A stretch of DNA of 64,000 bases from Lingula anatina (taxonomy: Eukaryota; Brachiopoda; Lingulata; Lingulida; Lingulidae), in contig NW_019775555.1 of NCBI RefSeq assembly GCF_001039355.2, forward strand, positions 134,935 through 198,934, written 5' to 3'. Positions 11,415 through 21,739 of the stretch are shown one piece after another. A model generated the notes under the pieces. That model ran no database searches and was not told the origin of the DNA. It saw only the letters and a program-made list of their open reading frames with translations. Position 1 is the first letter of the stretch; every line of letters begins with the position of its first letter. The position numbers and the translations under genes are program-made.

Positions 11415-11690
11415 TACGTACAGACACAGTTTTGTCTGTACATACAGCCGTCACCTGCATCTGCCGTTGCCGTCATCGCTGTTGTCGCCATGGTCGCTAT
11501 CGTTGCCGTGTACTTTCAGTGATAACATGATAAGTAAAAAACAGATTTACCTTTTGGCTTTAAACTTACAGAACTGATGACTATTCATAAAATGCAGGTC
11601 AGCATGATGAGGCCATTTTTTCAAAAGTTATGCGTTTTTTTTCAGCATATATGCAGCACTGAAAACTGTTAGGCCTTTTGTTTTGAAACT
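11415..11690 (+). repeat. Dispersed repeat related to 6730-7170
   Basis: See the entry at 6730; same block order with many substitutions. Confidence 0.5.
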
Positions 11691-11916
11691 GTATATTTAT
11701 CAGCTTTGCTCTGTAGTTTTAATTATTTTCTTTCAAATGACAAATGCAAGTAAGTTTTAATTGTTTTATTTCTTTGAATTTTAGTGTATGGAAAAGGATG
11801 TGTTACTGGGTATATTGTTAAAAAAAGAGAAGATTGACTTAGAGAACTGATATGATACACTGTAAGATGAGCTATCCAGTAAGATTGCAGCTTCATCCAG
11901 TCACCCCATACTACAG

Positions 11917-12012
11917 TACTGTTATCTGATGTGCTTTAAAAAGTATGGCTGCCCAAACCAGCTCAGAGCTTTTAACCACTGTAGAATGTGTCAAGGTTAT
12001 GAGGGAGGACAG
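11917..12012 (+). CDS. Candidate cysteine-rich exon, left copy
   Basis: An acceptor (CATACTACAG) and donor (GGACAG|GTAA) bound a 96-nt open stretch, phase 0-0, 32 codons. It is rich in Cys, His and aromatic residues (YCYLMCF, GCPNQLRAF, HCRMCQGY). Spacing suggests zinc or disulphide binding, but no family is recognised. A near-identical copy lies at 12109-12204 and a single N sits between them at 12017, so the duplication may be an assembly artefact. The two copies differ at three exon positions, two of them amino-acid changing (K/T and Y/C). Confidence 0.4.
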
Positions 12013-12016
12013 GTAA

Positions 12017-12017
12017 N
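12017..12017. other. Single N at junction of near-identical repeats
   Basis: About 190 bp on the left (11824-12016) repeats on the right (12018-12208) at high identity. The left copy stops exactly at the N. Confidence 0.8.
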
Positions 12018-12108
12018 GTTGAAACAGGGGAAGATGGACTTATATGATACACTGTAAGATGAGCTATACAGTAAGATTGCAGCTTCATCTAGTCACCCCA
12101 TACTACAG

Positions 12109-12204
12109 TACTGTTATCTGATGTGCTTTACAAAGTGTGGCTGCCCAAACCAGCTCAGAGCTTTTAACCACTGTAGAATGTGTCAAGGATATGAGGGAGG
12201 ACAG
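12109..12204 (+). CDS. Candidate cysteine-rich exon, right copy
   Basis: Same exon as 11917-12012 with donor ACAG|GTAAGA intact, phase 0-0, six cysteines. The intron that follows is related to sequence at 5965-6030. If the host gene is real this is probably the authentic copy, because its donor context is complete. Confidence 0.4.
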
Positions 12205-12769
12205 GTAAGAAAATCATTTTGGTCACTTTACCACCTTATAATACCAGATAGAACTTTGCCTCATATTGTGTTCAATTTGGTATTTCTTGTTGTTGGAAAT
12301 TTATTGAGAATTTAAACAACAGCAAGTGCTTATGTATTATGGGAAGACATTGAACATTGTGACATCAACAAATGCTGGTGTTTTATGCGCATTCAGAACT
12401 ACTTGGGATGTCTCACGCACTCCACAATAACCTCGGACATGATGGGATGGCATCCATAGCATGCTTTGAATATTGGAAAATGAACTACTTTCAGTCCCAT
12501 GCCCAAATGACACATGCGAAGACTAGTTGCAGTTTAGGATCAGGTTTGAATAGCTCAGAGACAATGTGCAATTTCATTTTATCTGATTAGTTTTTACAAT
12601 ACTGCCCAAAAATTGGATTTTAGGGAACTTGTCCCTCTGGTGTATAGGCCCTGGTTGATTGAAAGGCAGTTCCAGCAGAGAAATGTACCAATTTGATGCA
12701 TATTCCTACACTTAACTTGTCCGAGGTTTGTATGGAGCTTGTGGAGTCAGCCGAGGATTGCCAATTGGT

Positions 12770-13006
12770 ATATGGGAAGACACTGAACATTGTGACATCA
12801 ACAATTGTTGTTGTATTATGGGAAGACATTGAACATTGTGACATCAACAATTGTTGTTGTATTATGGGAAGACTGAACATTGTGACATCAACAATTGCTG
12901 TTGTATTATGGGAAGACATTGAACATTGTAACATCAACGATTGCTGTTGTATTATGGGAATACATTGAACATTGTGACATCAACAATTACTGTTGTATTA
13001 TGGGAA
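12770..13006 (+). repeat. 46-bp minisatellite, array 2
   Basis: Five units of 41-46 bp with GACATTGAACATTGTGACATC plus AACAATTG and TGTTGTATTATGGGAA. A lone unit lies at about 12345-12390. The unit is shared with array 1 at 6311-6640. Confidence 0.9.
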
Positions 13007-13349
13007 GCAGTAGGCAAATACAAAATTGCATAATGTCTCTGTAAGACTGATAACTTCTCACTGTCAGCTAAACATTTTTAAATGTTAGTGTATAGAAATG
13101 AGATCTTTCCGAAAAATTGTGAAATAGTTATTCCATTTATTTATTGAGGCAGTTGATAATGATTAAAAAAATTATATATAGATAAATTATTGAATAATTT
13201 TCCCAAATTTTTTTTTCTTATTTATTTATTTATTTATTTTTACTAATTTAAATGAAAACAATGATTAATTCAAGAATTGGTATAAAATCTGTAGGTATCA
13301 TTGTGTGGATATAAAGAAGGGCTGTGTGATGATCTTCTTTAGCACAGAG

Positions 13350-13394
13350 TTCAAAGACCTAGATAATGTCAACACTGGTAAGGTGTTTATGCAG
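13350..13394 (+). CDS. Candidate 45-nt exon
   Basis: Donor CAG|GTGAGT is strong. An AG acceptor after a pyrimidine-rich GATCTTCTTTAG stretch allows a phase 0-0 exon of 15 codons (FKDLDNVNTGKVFMQ). Same strand, phase and CAG-donor style as the candidates upstream. Weak on its own. Confidence 0.22.
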
Positions 13395-13595
13395 GTGAGT
13401 CATGAGTTTGTAAAAACAATATGCACTGCCTGTTGTTTTATCACTATATGAAACTAGCTTAGAAGAATTCCTGCTTTAAAATGGCAATTCCATTGCACAG
13501 CCTTTAAATTGTCTTCAGTTATAGAAAAAGATCCAAAGAATGGCTAAACTTCCGAGTTATTACCATAATTTCTAAATGATATACATTATTTCACT

Positions 13596-13675
13596 AGATG
13601 TCTGTCATGCCTACTGAACCTGCTAGGGGGTAATTAATTATCATTTAGCAGGTTCAGTAGGTGTGTCAGACATCT
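13596..13675. repeat. Long palindrome in MITE remnant
   Basis: A 30-nt arm starting AGATGTCTGTCATGCCTACT pairs with its complement 20 nt away (27 of 30 matches). The sequence is related to the middle of the MITEs at 1565 and 36991. The right end near 13745-13772 also resembles their terminus (GATTGATCTAAGTATATGGG). A rearranged, snapped-back copy is likely. Confidence 0.6.
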
Positions 13676-14230
13676 AATTAAGCCACTTAAGCTGAAAGCA
13701 ATGAGCGAGAAAACCTTTGGAGATGAATCAATCCTGTTAGATTGATCTAAGTATATGGGAACCCAGTCTTAATATTTGCTATGTCTAAAGGTTGATATAC
13801 TAATAGATAATTTTTTCTCCTATTACATGAATTAATATTATATGAATCAATATTATATAACCTATTTGGGTTTTATGTAAATATTGTAACAATTGGGGTC
13901 AGTGAGGCTACGAATCCGCAATAAGAAATCATTAGACGTAATGTAAACACAGGCTGCACGATCGTCTGCTATGACCAGTTTTTATTTTTTTTTTATAGTT
14001 ATCTTTCACTAATCCTACCTAAAAACTTCGTTTTCCTCAGAGCCATATGTCTTAGTGTTTATCCAAACGAACTCCGTAGTTTAGTCTTTCATTGTAATCC
14101 ATAAAAAAGGGTAAAAATAATCCAAAATTCTAATGCACACGCTGGCCACACTTCCATGCTGAGCGGCCATGCTGTTAGGTCACGACCCTGACCTTTGACC
14201 GCGTCGAGTGATGACGTAACGAGACGAGTC

Positions 14231-14238
14231 TATAAATA
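14231..14238 (+). promoter_or_regulatory. TATA box of the solo-LTR-like element
   Basis: TATAAATA, followed by a GC-rich GGGCCGCAGAGC stretch where a start site about 25-30 nt downstream would fall. It sits about 350 bp inside the element's left end. Confidence 0.55.
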
Positions 14239-14689
14239 GGGCCGCAGAGCTAAAGAGCGGGGCGATTCGAATCTGATATAGTCTGGTGGGAAGGAGGGGT
14301 TCACGTGCAACCCCGTGAAAAACAGTGGATACCTATATTTTCTTAACCCTTGATGTCTNGTTCTCTCGTTGAAATTTCTTCAAGACAGCTAGCGCCAGTG
14401 TGTTAGATTTTTTTTTTATTTAGTAGGGTGCCCCTGCGGGGGTTACCCGTCTTGCATTAAGCACAGCTTTATGTAATTTAGAATAGATTTTAATTTAAAT
14501 AATCTTAATTTTTCCAGTTGCTATTAGTAGTTGCTATATTGTAGTACGTTCTCAGTTAGATCCTTCCCGTAGCTTACCCTTCCCCCTGCCTTAGATTAAT
14601 TGTTTTCATTACTAATCACCCGCTTGTATTATTGTGCACTCTTTGTGCAAGTAGTTAAGTTGAGTTGTGATTACTTTCTCCGTTTTATT

Positions 14690-15125
14690 TCTAAGAGAAC
14701 ACGTTATCCTAAGTTATCTTCACAGGTTATCTTAATGGGTTGTCTCTGTAGGAGAACATGTTATCTTAGGTTATCTTCCTAGGTTATCTTAAATTTCACT
14801 ACAGGGTTATCCTAAGTTATCTTCACAGGTTATCTTAATGGGTTCTCTCTGTAGGAGAACATGTTATTTTGGGTTATCTTCTAGGTTATCTTAAGTTATC
14901 ATTACAGGGTTATCCTAAGTTATCTTCACAGGTTATCTTAATGGGTTCTCTCTGTAAGAGAACATGTTATCTTAGGTTATCCTCCTAGGTTATCTTAAAT
15001 TTCACTACAGGGTTATCCTAAGTTATCTTCACAGGTTATCTTAATGGGTTCTCTCTGTAAGAGAACATGTTATCTTAGGTTATCCTCCTAGGTTATCTTA
15101 AGTTATCTTTACAGGTTATCCCTAT
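14690..15125 (+). repeat. About 102-bp tandem repeat with internal subrepeats
   Basis: Four copies spaced 101-104 bp (starts near 14738, 14842, 14943, 15047). Each is built from GGTTATCTTA/AGTTATCTTC words and a small hairpin GTTCTCT-CTGTA-AGAGAAC. It lies inside the LTR-like element. Confidence 0.9.
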
Positions 15126-15165
15126 ATGATGGCGAAGAGAAGTGCACATCTCATCCCTGGGTGAA

Positions 15166-15315
15166 ATGCCGTACGGGTCCGGGGCGCCATTGGTGAAGCG
15201 CAGACGTCAGCTTGGAACTGTTGATGATGTTCCAGTCCAAGTGCGCAGTGGTTTCCTCCGAGATGGAGATGAAGTTTCCTCCGAGATGGAGATGATTTTA
15301 TTTTGTTGCCTTTAG
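15166..15315 (+). CDS. Possible 49-codon ORF in the LTR-like element
   Basis: ATG at 15166 opens 49 codons (MPYGSGAPLVKRRRQLG at the start, stop TAG at 15313). Composition looks more protein-like than its surroundings. It lies between the TATA box and AATAAA, so it could be translated from an LTR transcript. No family recognised; chance is quite possible. Confidence 0.2.
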   Translation: MPYGSGAPLVKRRRQLGTVDDVPVQVRSGFLRDGDEVSSEMEMILFCCL

Positions 15316-15383
15316 TTGTCCGTCCGGAATCGTCGGGTTTGATATTCAGCCAGCTGAAACCGAGCAGAAACGAAGAGAAGTCA

Positions 15384-15790
15384 GATGTCGTCGCACGCTA
15401 CCTTCCTCCAGAAGTCGTCCTTCGCCGTGTTACTATTCCAGATGTCGTCCCACGCTACCTTCCTCCAAACGAAGTTGTCCTTCGCTGTGTTACTATTCCA
15501 GATGTCGTCGCACGCTACCTTCCTCCAGAAGTCGTCCTTCGCCGTGTTACTATTCCAGATGTCGTTGCACGCTACCTTCCTCCAGAAGTCGTCCTTCGCC
15601 GTGTTACTATTCCAGATGTCGTCCCACGCTACCTTCCTCCAAACAAAGCTGTCCTTCGCTGTGTTACTATTCAAGATGTCGTCCCACGCTACCTTCCTCC
15701 AAACGAAGTTGTCCTTCGCTGTGTTACTATTCCAGATGTCATCGCATGCTACCTTCCTCCGAACGAAGTCGTCCTTCGATCGCCATGTTA
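15384..15790 (+). repeat. 57/60-bp tandem array, open in several frames
   Basis: Six and a half units of GATGTCGTCSCACGCTACCT plus a tail ending in GTTACTATTCCA. Two unit types alternate in an A-B-A-A-B-B order: 57 bp (CCAGAAGTC) and 60 bp (CCAAACGAAGTT). Both lengths are multiples of three, so three forward and reverse frames stay open for about 170-190 codons. The longest plus-strand frame has no ATG before the array. Coding is therefore unproven. Confidence 0.85.
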
Positions 15791-15967
15791 CCAGTCCAGT
15801 TACCTTACTCCACCTACGAGATGTTCGATGTCGACGCATGCTACCCAACTCCATCCAGGATATTGACTCTTCTGCACGTGTCACCATAGTCTCAGTTTCA
15901 TAGACTCTTAGGACTATAAGTCATGTGATATTCTGACTTGAGAATTTTATGGTCGATTTTTGCAATT

Positions 15968-15973
15968 AATAAA
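15968..15973 (+). promoter_or_regulatory. AATAAA polyadenylation signal of the LTR-like element
   Basis: AATAAA lies 130 bp before the right end of the element, the expected position for an R/U5 boundary signal. Confidence 0.5.
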
Positions 15974-16107
15974 CACTATTTTTGAAACACAAATCTGCCT
16001 CTTTATTTCTGAAGGACAGGGATATACTTTCCCATACGAAACATCTAAGTTCCCACGTCGCGCTCGGGTGTCGCGGTCGAGCGACCGGACCCCTCACGTT
16101 ACAATAT

Positions 16108-16949
16108 GATGATTGTTTACTCAAACTGCCAGTGTTAATGAATGGTTGTGTTTAGTTGATAGATTCAAATATTGAAAGAATACAGACAAAGTAGTATTGA
16201 TGACTGGCCAGAAACCAAAAAATAAGATTTGGAACAATGAAAAACAAAAATTCATTTCTATTATAGACAGACCATACCTGTTGAGGTGAAAATATCTGAT
16301 TTTTTCAAAGAATTTAGAATTCTTGTGTCACCTCTCTTGCCTATAGATGAATCTGCTTCATATAGCGTAGAAGATATTTGAGTGTGTATTTGTGTGTATA
16401 TATTCTCATCTCTATGGGCTCATTCTCACAGACACCATAGGTCAACTTAGAGTGATCCAACTCTGTGCCTAGACTCTCGCAAAGTGCAATCAGCTTAATT
16501 GACTGAAGCGCCTCTGCAGGCATTGAATAGAATACAAAACAGCTGCTGATTTTGGAAGTATGTTGGAAACAAGAGGAGGCATTGTCATTCACTTTAGCTG
16601 TTTGCACTCAACAAGAGTCCCTGCAAATCTACGATCAATGTAAGATTTGTTTTTTAGTTGATTTTTTCATTTCAGAATTTTGGCACATTTCTTGTGGAAG
16701 AAGTGAGCGAGGACCAGAAATAATGGGTGGTTACTGAGACTCTGGGCGCCATCGTTGATCATCTGGCACTGTTGTCATGGAGATCACGGTAACAGACAAA
16801 CTCCAGACCATATGGTACCACAGCTGACAGCTGAGCTAAAACTGCTCCCTGTGGTTTTATTAGTACCACCAGCGTGTACACTGGCGGTACTCATGGTTTT
16901 AGTCCCGACCCGTATCGTACGGCTCCACCGGCTCCATAAGCTCCGCAGG
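16108..16949. other. Noncoding stretch
   Basis: No recognisable gene. A GTAAG donor-like site after an open stretch at about 16556-16637 lacks a convincing acceptor, so I do not call an exon. Confidence 0.35.
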
Positions 16950-17261
16950 GTGGCGTGGGATACAAGTCACCGTTACCGCTATTCTCCTCCTAGACCACAT
17001 GGACCTGTGTCCCCATCTCTTGGATTTAGGTCACATATAATCTCAACTTGAACCCCCTGGTTTTTTTGTCTCAGTCGGTGCATTCACTTGGGCGTGACAC
17101 TCGATGAAATGCACCCTTGTCAAATTTTTTGAAAATTCAATGCTATATATCTCCTAAACGGAAGGAATTATGGGAAAAATTAGTATAGAAGTCTGACCGA
17201 AAGTCACATATGAGGATTTCAAATATGCCTTCGGATTTGACCTTTTTTCTTTTTTCTTTTT

Positions 17262-17280
17262 TTTTTTTTTTTTTTTTTTT
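17262..17280. repeat. Poly-T tract
   Basis: Long T run after a TTTTC-rich stretch; low complexity. Confidence 0.9.
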
Positions 17281-17699
17281 GACTTTTTTTCAAGGTCAAA
17301 CAGGCCAAAATATTCTAAAAATGGGAATTTTTTGCAAAAAAAACTTTTATTTGTGCTGAATTTCAGAAACAACACAGAGTTTAGCACTCATATTATAGTG
17401 AGGGGATGCAAGTAGGGCCTCCTTTCATCTTTGAGAGTTTGGGGTCAATCGGTGCATTTTCATGGGAGAAATGGCCATAAGATGCCGAAACTTAAAACTC
17501 GCGATAATTCTGGAACCGTAAATGCTAGAGACCTCTTGTTTCTTGCATTATGTAGAGCTTATCAAGTGCAATACTGGAGGTGGTGTCCATTTTTTTTGTT
17601 TGCGATACGGTCAAGGAGTTGCACTATATCAAAAAGCAAAACTGAGCAATATTCAGTGGTGAAAATAAAATGTGAAATACTCCAAAAGTAGCTGAGATA

Positions 17700-18560
17700 C
17701 ACCCATAGCTACTATTGAACTTGAATAGGAAGGAAGTCATATACTGGCAATCTAACTGTGACCTTGAAATTGACCTTTGACCTACTTTTCACCATGCACT
17801 GAACTTTGCAATTTTTCCATCCCTTTTATTTCCAATACTGACAGAGATCACTTTTGAACTTGAATAGGAAGTCATATGCTGGACATCTAACTGTCACATT
17901 TAAATTGAGTTGCGCTCTATCAAAAAGCACAACTGAGCAATATTCAGTGGTGAAAATAAAATGTGAAATACTCCAAAAGTATACACCCATAGTTACTATT
18001 GAACTTGAATAGGAAGGAAGTCATATACTGGCAATCTAACTGTGACCTTGGAATTGACCTTTGACCTACTTTTCACCATGAACTGAACTTTGCAAATTTT
18101 GCTTCCCTTATATCTCCAAAACTGGCAGAGATAGGTCCATAATTACTATTGAACTTGAAAACGAAGTCATATACTGGCAATCTTACTGTGACCTTGAAAT
18201 TGACCTTTGACCTACTTTTCACCATGAACTGAACTTTGCAATTTTTCCATCCCTTTTATTTCCAATACTGACAGAGATCACTTTTGAACTTGAATAGGAA
18301 GTCATATGCTGGACATCTAACTGTCACATTTAAATTGAGTTGCGCTATATCAAAAAGCACAACTGAGCAATATTCAGTGGTGAAAATAAAATGTGAAATA
18401 CTCCAAAAGTATACACCCATAGTTACTATTGAACTTGAATAGGAAGGAAGTCATATACTGGCAATCTAACTGTGACCTTGGAATTGACCTTTGACCTACT
18501 TTTCACCATGAACTGAACTTTGTAAATTTTCTGTCCCTTACATTTCCAAAACTGGCAGAG
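17700..18560 (+). repeat. About 140-bp tandem array inside Helitron-like copy 2
   Basis: Six units located by TTGAACTTGAA at roughly 17715, 17855, 17998, 18153, 18289 and 18428. Each unit continues with GGCAATCTAACTGTGACCTT, GACCTTTGACCTACTTTTCA and ACTGAACTTTGCAA. One unit occurs alone at 7430-7510; an inverted array lies at 51750-52450. Confidence 0.9.
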
Positions 18561-18998
18561 ATAGGCTTATTTCTTTCTTTCAATATATATATGCAACACT
18601 GATAGTGCATTTTAAAGAAAACTGACAAGCCTATTGTCTTGAAAATCGGCTTGATCAGACGATTTTTACAAAAGTTGTGCATTTTTTGTTTTTTTTTTAT
18701 TTTGTGGGAGGGGGCATATTTCTTGTCTTGTTTATTGCAGTTTGAAGAGCTTGTCAAACACAACACTGGTAGTTGTTCCTGTTTGTTTTTGGTTTCCATA
18801 CGAATGCGCTTACTCCAGCTGGTGGTACAATATCCGGAGGCGGTATCGCCTCTCTGATCCTCTAGTTTATTTATTTATTTATTCATTTTTACCAAAACAA
18901 TTAAAGACCTATATCAGCAGTAGTTCCATCATCTGTGTAGTGGACAATATATAAAAGTGTCATGTTTTGCTTACTAAAATGATTCCTGCAGTTGGGTA

Positions 18999-19642
18999 TT
19001 TAAAGCAATAATAACTCTTCCTTTGAGATTCAAAATTCCGCAAGAAATACATTCTAAACAACACACGGAAATATATTATATTGCATTTCACCACTAAAAC
19101 GGCTGTTATTGTAGTAAAACTAAAAACTGTGCTTGTCAATAGGGCTTTCGGTGCCTTTTTTCCCGGTCATCAAGGCATTCGTTGCCAAGGATTTTGGCAC
19201 ATCACGCGGATTCTTGCGTGCAGTCGAGACCAAAATAACACAGGCGCTTGACACAATCCTCAGACATAAGTTGCGAGTTTTTGTACAGTGTGTCGGATAA
19301 TGAAAAGCCCAGAACTGCACACGTTGTGAATTTGAGCAATTAAGACGATTATATCGTATGAATCTTATTTTATTGCAATAAAGTGTTGTTGTTGTCTGCT
19401 TTTCCTGCGGTTTTAAGTAGGTCATCAGAAAACCCCGCTCGATATGCTATGTTAGAGAGGGCTCCGTCAGTTAAAATCACTTAAGAGATCTTAACAAAAA
19501 ACCGTACGTTTGGGAAAAAAACCCTGGATTAACTTTGAATGCAGGAATGGGGTCGCTGACCATTGGTGAGTACAGGAAAATTGCCGTTTACTCCAGGAAA
19601 ATCCAATTTTTGGCCAAAACGAAGAGTTATTATGACTTTAAC
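18999..19642. mobile_element. MITE-like element A (TTAAAG ends)
   Basis: Left TTAAAGCAATAATAACTCTTC and the complement of the right end TTAAAGTCATAATAACTCTTC are inverted. Inner blocks (CACCACTAAAACGGC, AGAGATCTTAACA, TTTACTCCAGGAAAAT) recur in element B at 26364-26708 in the same order. Element A is longer by about 300 bp. Class unknown. Confidence 0.65.
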
Positions 19643-19822
19643 ATATTCTTTTACAGTGTAATAATATTTTTATTTCAAGACATATTGATCAATTAAAGCA
19701 ATGGGTATCTTCTGAAGGAATATTGTGAAATTTTTCCAGATTCATGAACAGAAAAGCAGCCTGAGAGCCCACCTTCCTAGTTCATCAAATACAAGTATTA
19801 ACCAGTAGATTAACTTAGACCC

Positions 19823-19935
19823 ATTCCCATACCTAGATCAATCTAGCAGGATCCACCCATCTCCGAGGGAATTCTCACTAAGTTTTAGTTCAGATTAAGC
19901 AGCTTAGATATCTGGCACACCTACTAAACTTTACG
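19823..19935. mobile_element. Harbinger-like MITE remnant
   Basis: TTAGACCCATTCCCATA and AGATCAATCTA match the termini of the MITEs at 1565 and 36991, and the following blocks (CTCACTAAG, CACACCTACT) match their interior. The right terminus is not found. Confidence 0.5.
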
Positions 19936-20104
19936 TCAATCGAAATCAAGTGAAGTCTAATGCGTTTAATTCTTTAGAATGAAATATAATATACATATCA
20001 TATTGATGTTGTGAAAAACTCGAAAACTGGATTAGGGAAGAAAAGGAAGCCAATGTTCAGATTTATGCATCAGATATTATTTTCAGAAATGATGATAAAA
20101 AAAT

Positions 20105-20210
20105 CTACTAATTTCTCAGGTAAAATAATACATTTACAGAAAATCAAAAAATGGAGGGCATTCATAATCCAGGGACATCAAATGTTTTCTGAACTAAAAA
20201 ATAATTATTT
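20105..20210 (+). repeat. Repeat matching the minus strand near 23250-23360
   Basis: AGGTAAAATAATACATTTACAG and the following AAATCAAAAAATGG-GGACAT blocks match the 3' part of the minus-strand LINE at 23.2-23.4 kb. This is probably a fragment of the same LINE family (3' end of ORF2 or its UTR). Confidence 0.5.
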
Positions 20211-20725
20211 GCTTGTCTTTATATGTATTTATTTTATACAGAAGTTACACGCAATAAAGTGGCATGGTAGGTATACAGATATGTATGTATGCATATGTTT
20301 TTGAGATATGTATATGTGAGAAGTGATTTGTATTGTACTGCACATTTTAATGCTTATTTCTTAAGTCTAAGTAAAGAAAATATATATTCTATTTCGAAAA
20401 ATACATGTTTAATAATCCTTACGTAGAATACATTGATCATATGTTACTGAACATGTCAAACTACTGTCTCTTAGCCAGTAATTAAACTCATCACAGGCAT
20501 CTGTAAGTAGCAAGCCATGGGAACGAGATGTGTAATTTAAACGAATCTGCAGATTGTTACTTTTCATAAAATTTGTATTTGCAACTTTTTCGAAATAAAG
20601 GAAATGTTTGCACACACTTGTAGAAAAGTGTATGACTACCAGGGTGGTATTACTGAGGGTGGGTCGAGGGGGGGATAGAGAGTTTGAGGCCCATCTCGTC
20701 ATGCCTATAGCTTAAGTGTACGTCT

Positions 20726-20772
20726 CTGTGGTTTAGGGGTACAGTGGTCGCCTGCTTCGCGGATTAGATTCC
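20726..20772 (+). repeat. tRNA-like SINE head (weak)
   Basis: GTGGTTTAGGGGTACAGTGG followed by CGCCTGCTTCGCGG and GATTCCGG resembles a degenerate A box, anticodon arm and B box. No tail or duplication seen. Confidence 0.25.
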
Positions 20773-20949
20773 GGACACATTTGGAAAACATGAGACTGAG
20801 TTCTATCTTGAGAAAAGTACTATTCTTTACATCATCTACTTTCCAGGAAAGAAATTTTAAGCTTGCGGCAGCTGTGGACAATATGTCTACCAATAAATTA
20901 CTGAGATCTCTAACAGTAGGGCCGTTTGATGGATTTTGTTTGGTCATTT

Positions 20950-21725
20950 CCTAAAAGTCCAGCTTAGGGCGTTTTATGTTTATCTTTTTTTTTTTCTAAT
21001 TAGTGAAATAAGATAAAAAATAAATTCAGCCAATAAAAAATATTGAAATATAAATGTCGGAAGTTGTTTTTATTTGAGACATAAAACTAAAAAAACTGAA
21101 TATTATAATATTTATAAGCTAGGCTTAAAAGTGAAATTAATATTAGATACAGAGACAAAACTACTTTAAAACGTTTACTGCCCTTGAAAATCAGAAGTCT
21201 AATATTGCCAGTTGGGGGAGATCTCTCCCAATTATTGTACTGGCGGTGTTAATAACACTGAGATGTTTTTGACGTTCCTCCACTGTAGGCTTGAAATACC
21301 AGATGCTCAAATACTTTCAATAATACATGTTTAAAAGTTAATTAAAACGGGATCATTGTCTTTAAAAGTTGCAAGTGATCAAAAAAGCACCGTCTTTGTC
21401 AAAAGTAAATTTACTTTTCATGTGAATTCCCAGCAGGTTGAGCTATATATCTATTGTATTTAAACACAAACATACTGGAATATAAAGGCGAAAGTGAAGT
21501 TGTCAGTAATTGAGCAGTATGGTAGGATATGTGAGCATGAGTGTTTATGTATTTGACTATAGTTAAATGTTTGTACCATGTATAGTTTATTTCTTTTAAG
21601 ATTAATTATTAAACGTAAAAGTTTAATAAAATAAATTTAGAAAAAGAATTTACTTTAGAAATTTTAAACCTAAACCAGAAGTCAAATATTGGTGTATTGG
21701 AATAAAATGATTATTAAAGTGCTTC
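20950..21725. other. AT-rich noncoding stretch
   Basis: No gene or structured repeat recognised before the LINE insertion site. Confidence 0.45.
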
Positions 21726-21739
21726 ATTTATTGTAAATT

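Larger units (their letters stand above)
13885..16103 (+). mobile_element. Solo-LTR-like element, 2.2 kb
   Basis: Begins TGTAACAATTGGGG and ends CCCCTCACGTTACA, the TG...CA form of LTRs, with ATAT duplicated immediately outside (13881-13884, 16104-16107). Inside, in the order expected of U3-R-U5, lie a TATA box at 14231, a long transcribed-type region, and AATAAA at 15968 near the end. No PBS, polypurine tract or pol gene exists, so a solo LTR left by recombination is the simplest reading. A length of 2.2 kb is long for an LTR; two tandem arrays inside account for about 0.8 kb. A large non-autonomous element with short inverted ends is the alternative. Confidence 0.6.
16950..18865 (+). mobile_element. 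Helitron-like element, copy 2
   Basis: The 3' end has the hairpin GAGGCG-GTAT-CGCCTC (18837-18852), then CTAG at 18862-18865 and T. About 80 bp upstream of the hairpin match copy 1 (TCCAGCTGGTGGTACAATAT). The body contains the 140-bp array. From about 16960 rightward the sequence matches the complement of 51565-53095, for example ATATAATCTCAACTTGA and GCACCCTTGTC in the same order, so both come from one family. No Rep or helicase coding. The 5' border is approximate; 5' TC not identified. Confidence 0.55.

Noticed and set aside
12620-12968. Open frames on both strands across the 46-bp minisatellite
   Set aside because: Residue repeats simply mirror the DNA repeat. No codon bias or family.
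15381-15903. Three overlapping open frames of 168-187 codons
   Set aside because: All come from a tandem repeat with period divisible by three; the longest plus-strand frame lacks an ATG before the array. I report the array, not a gene.
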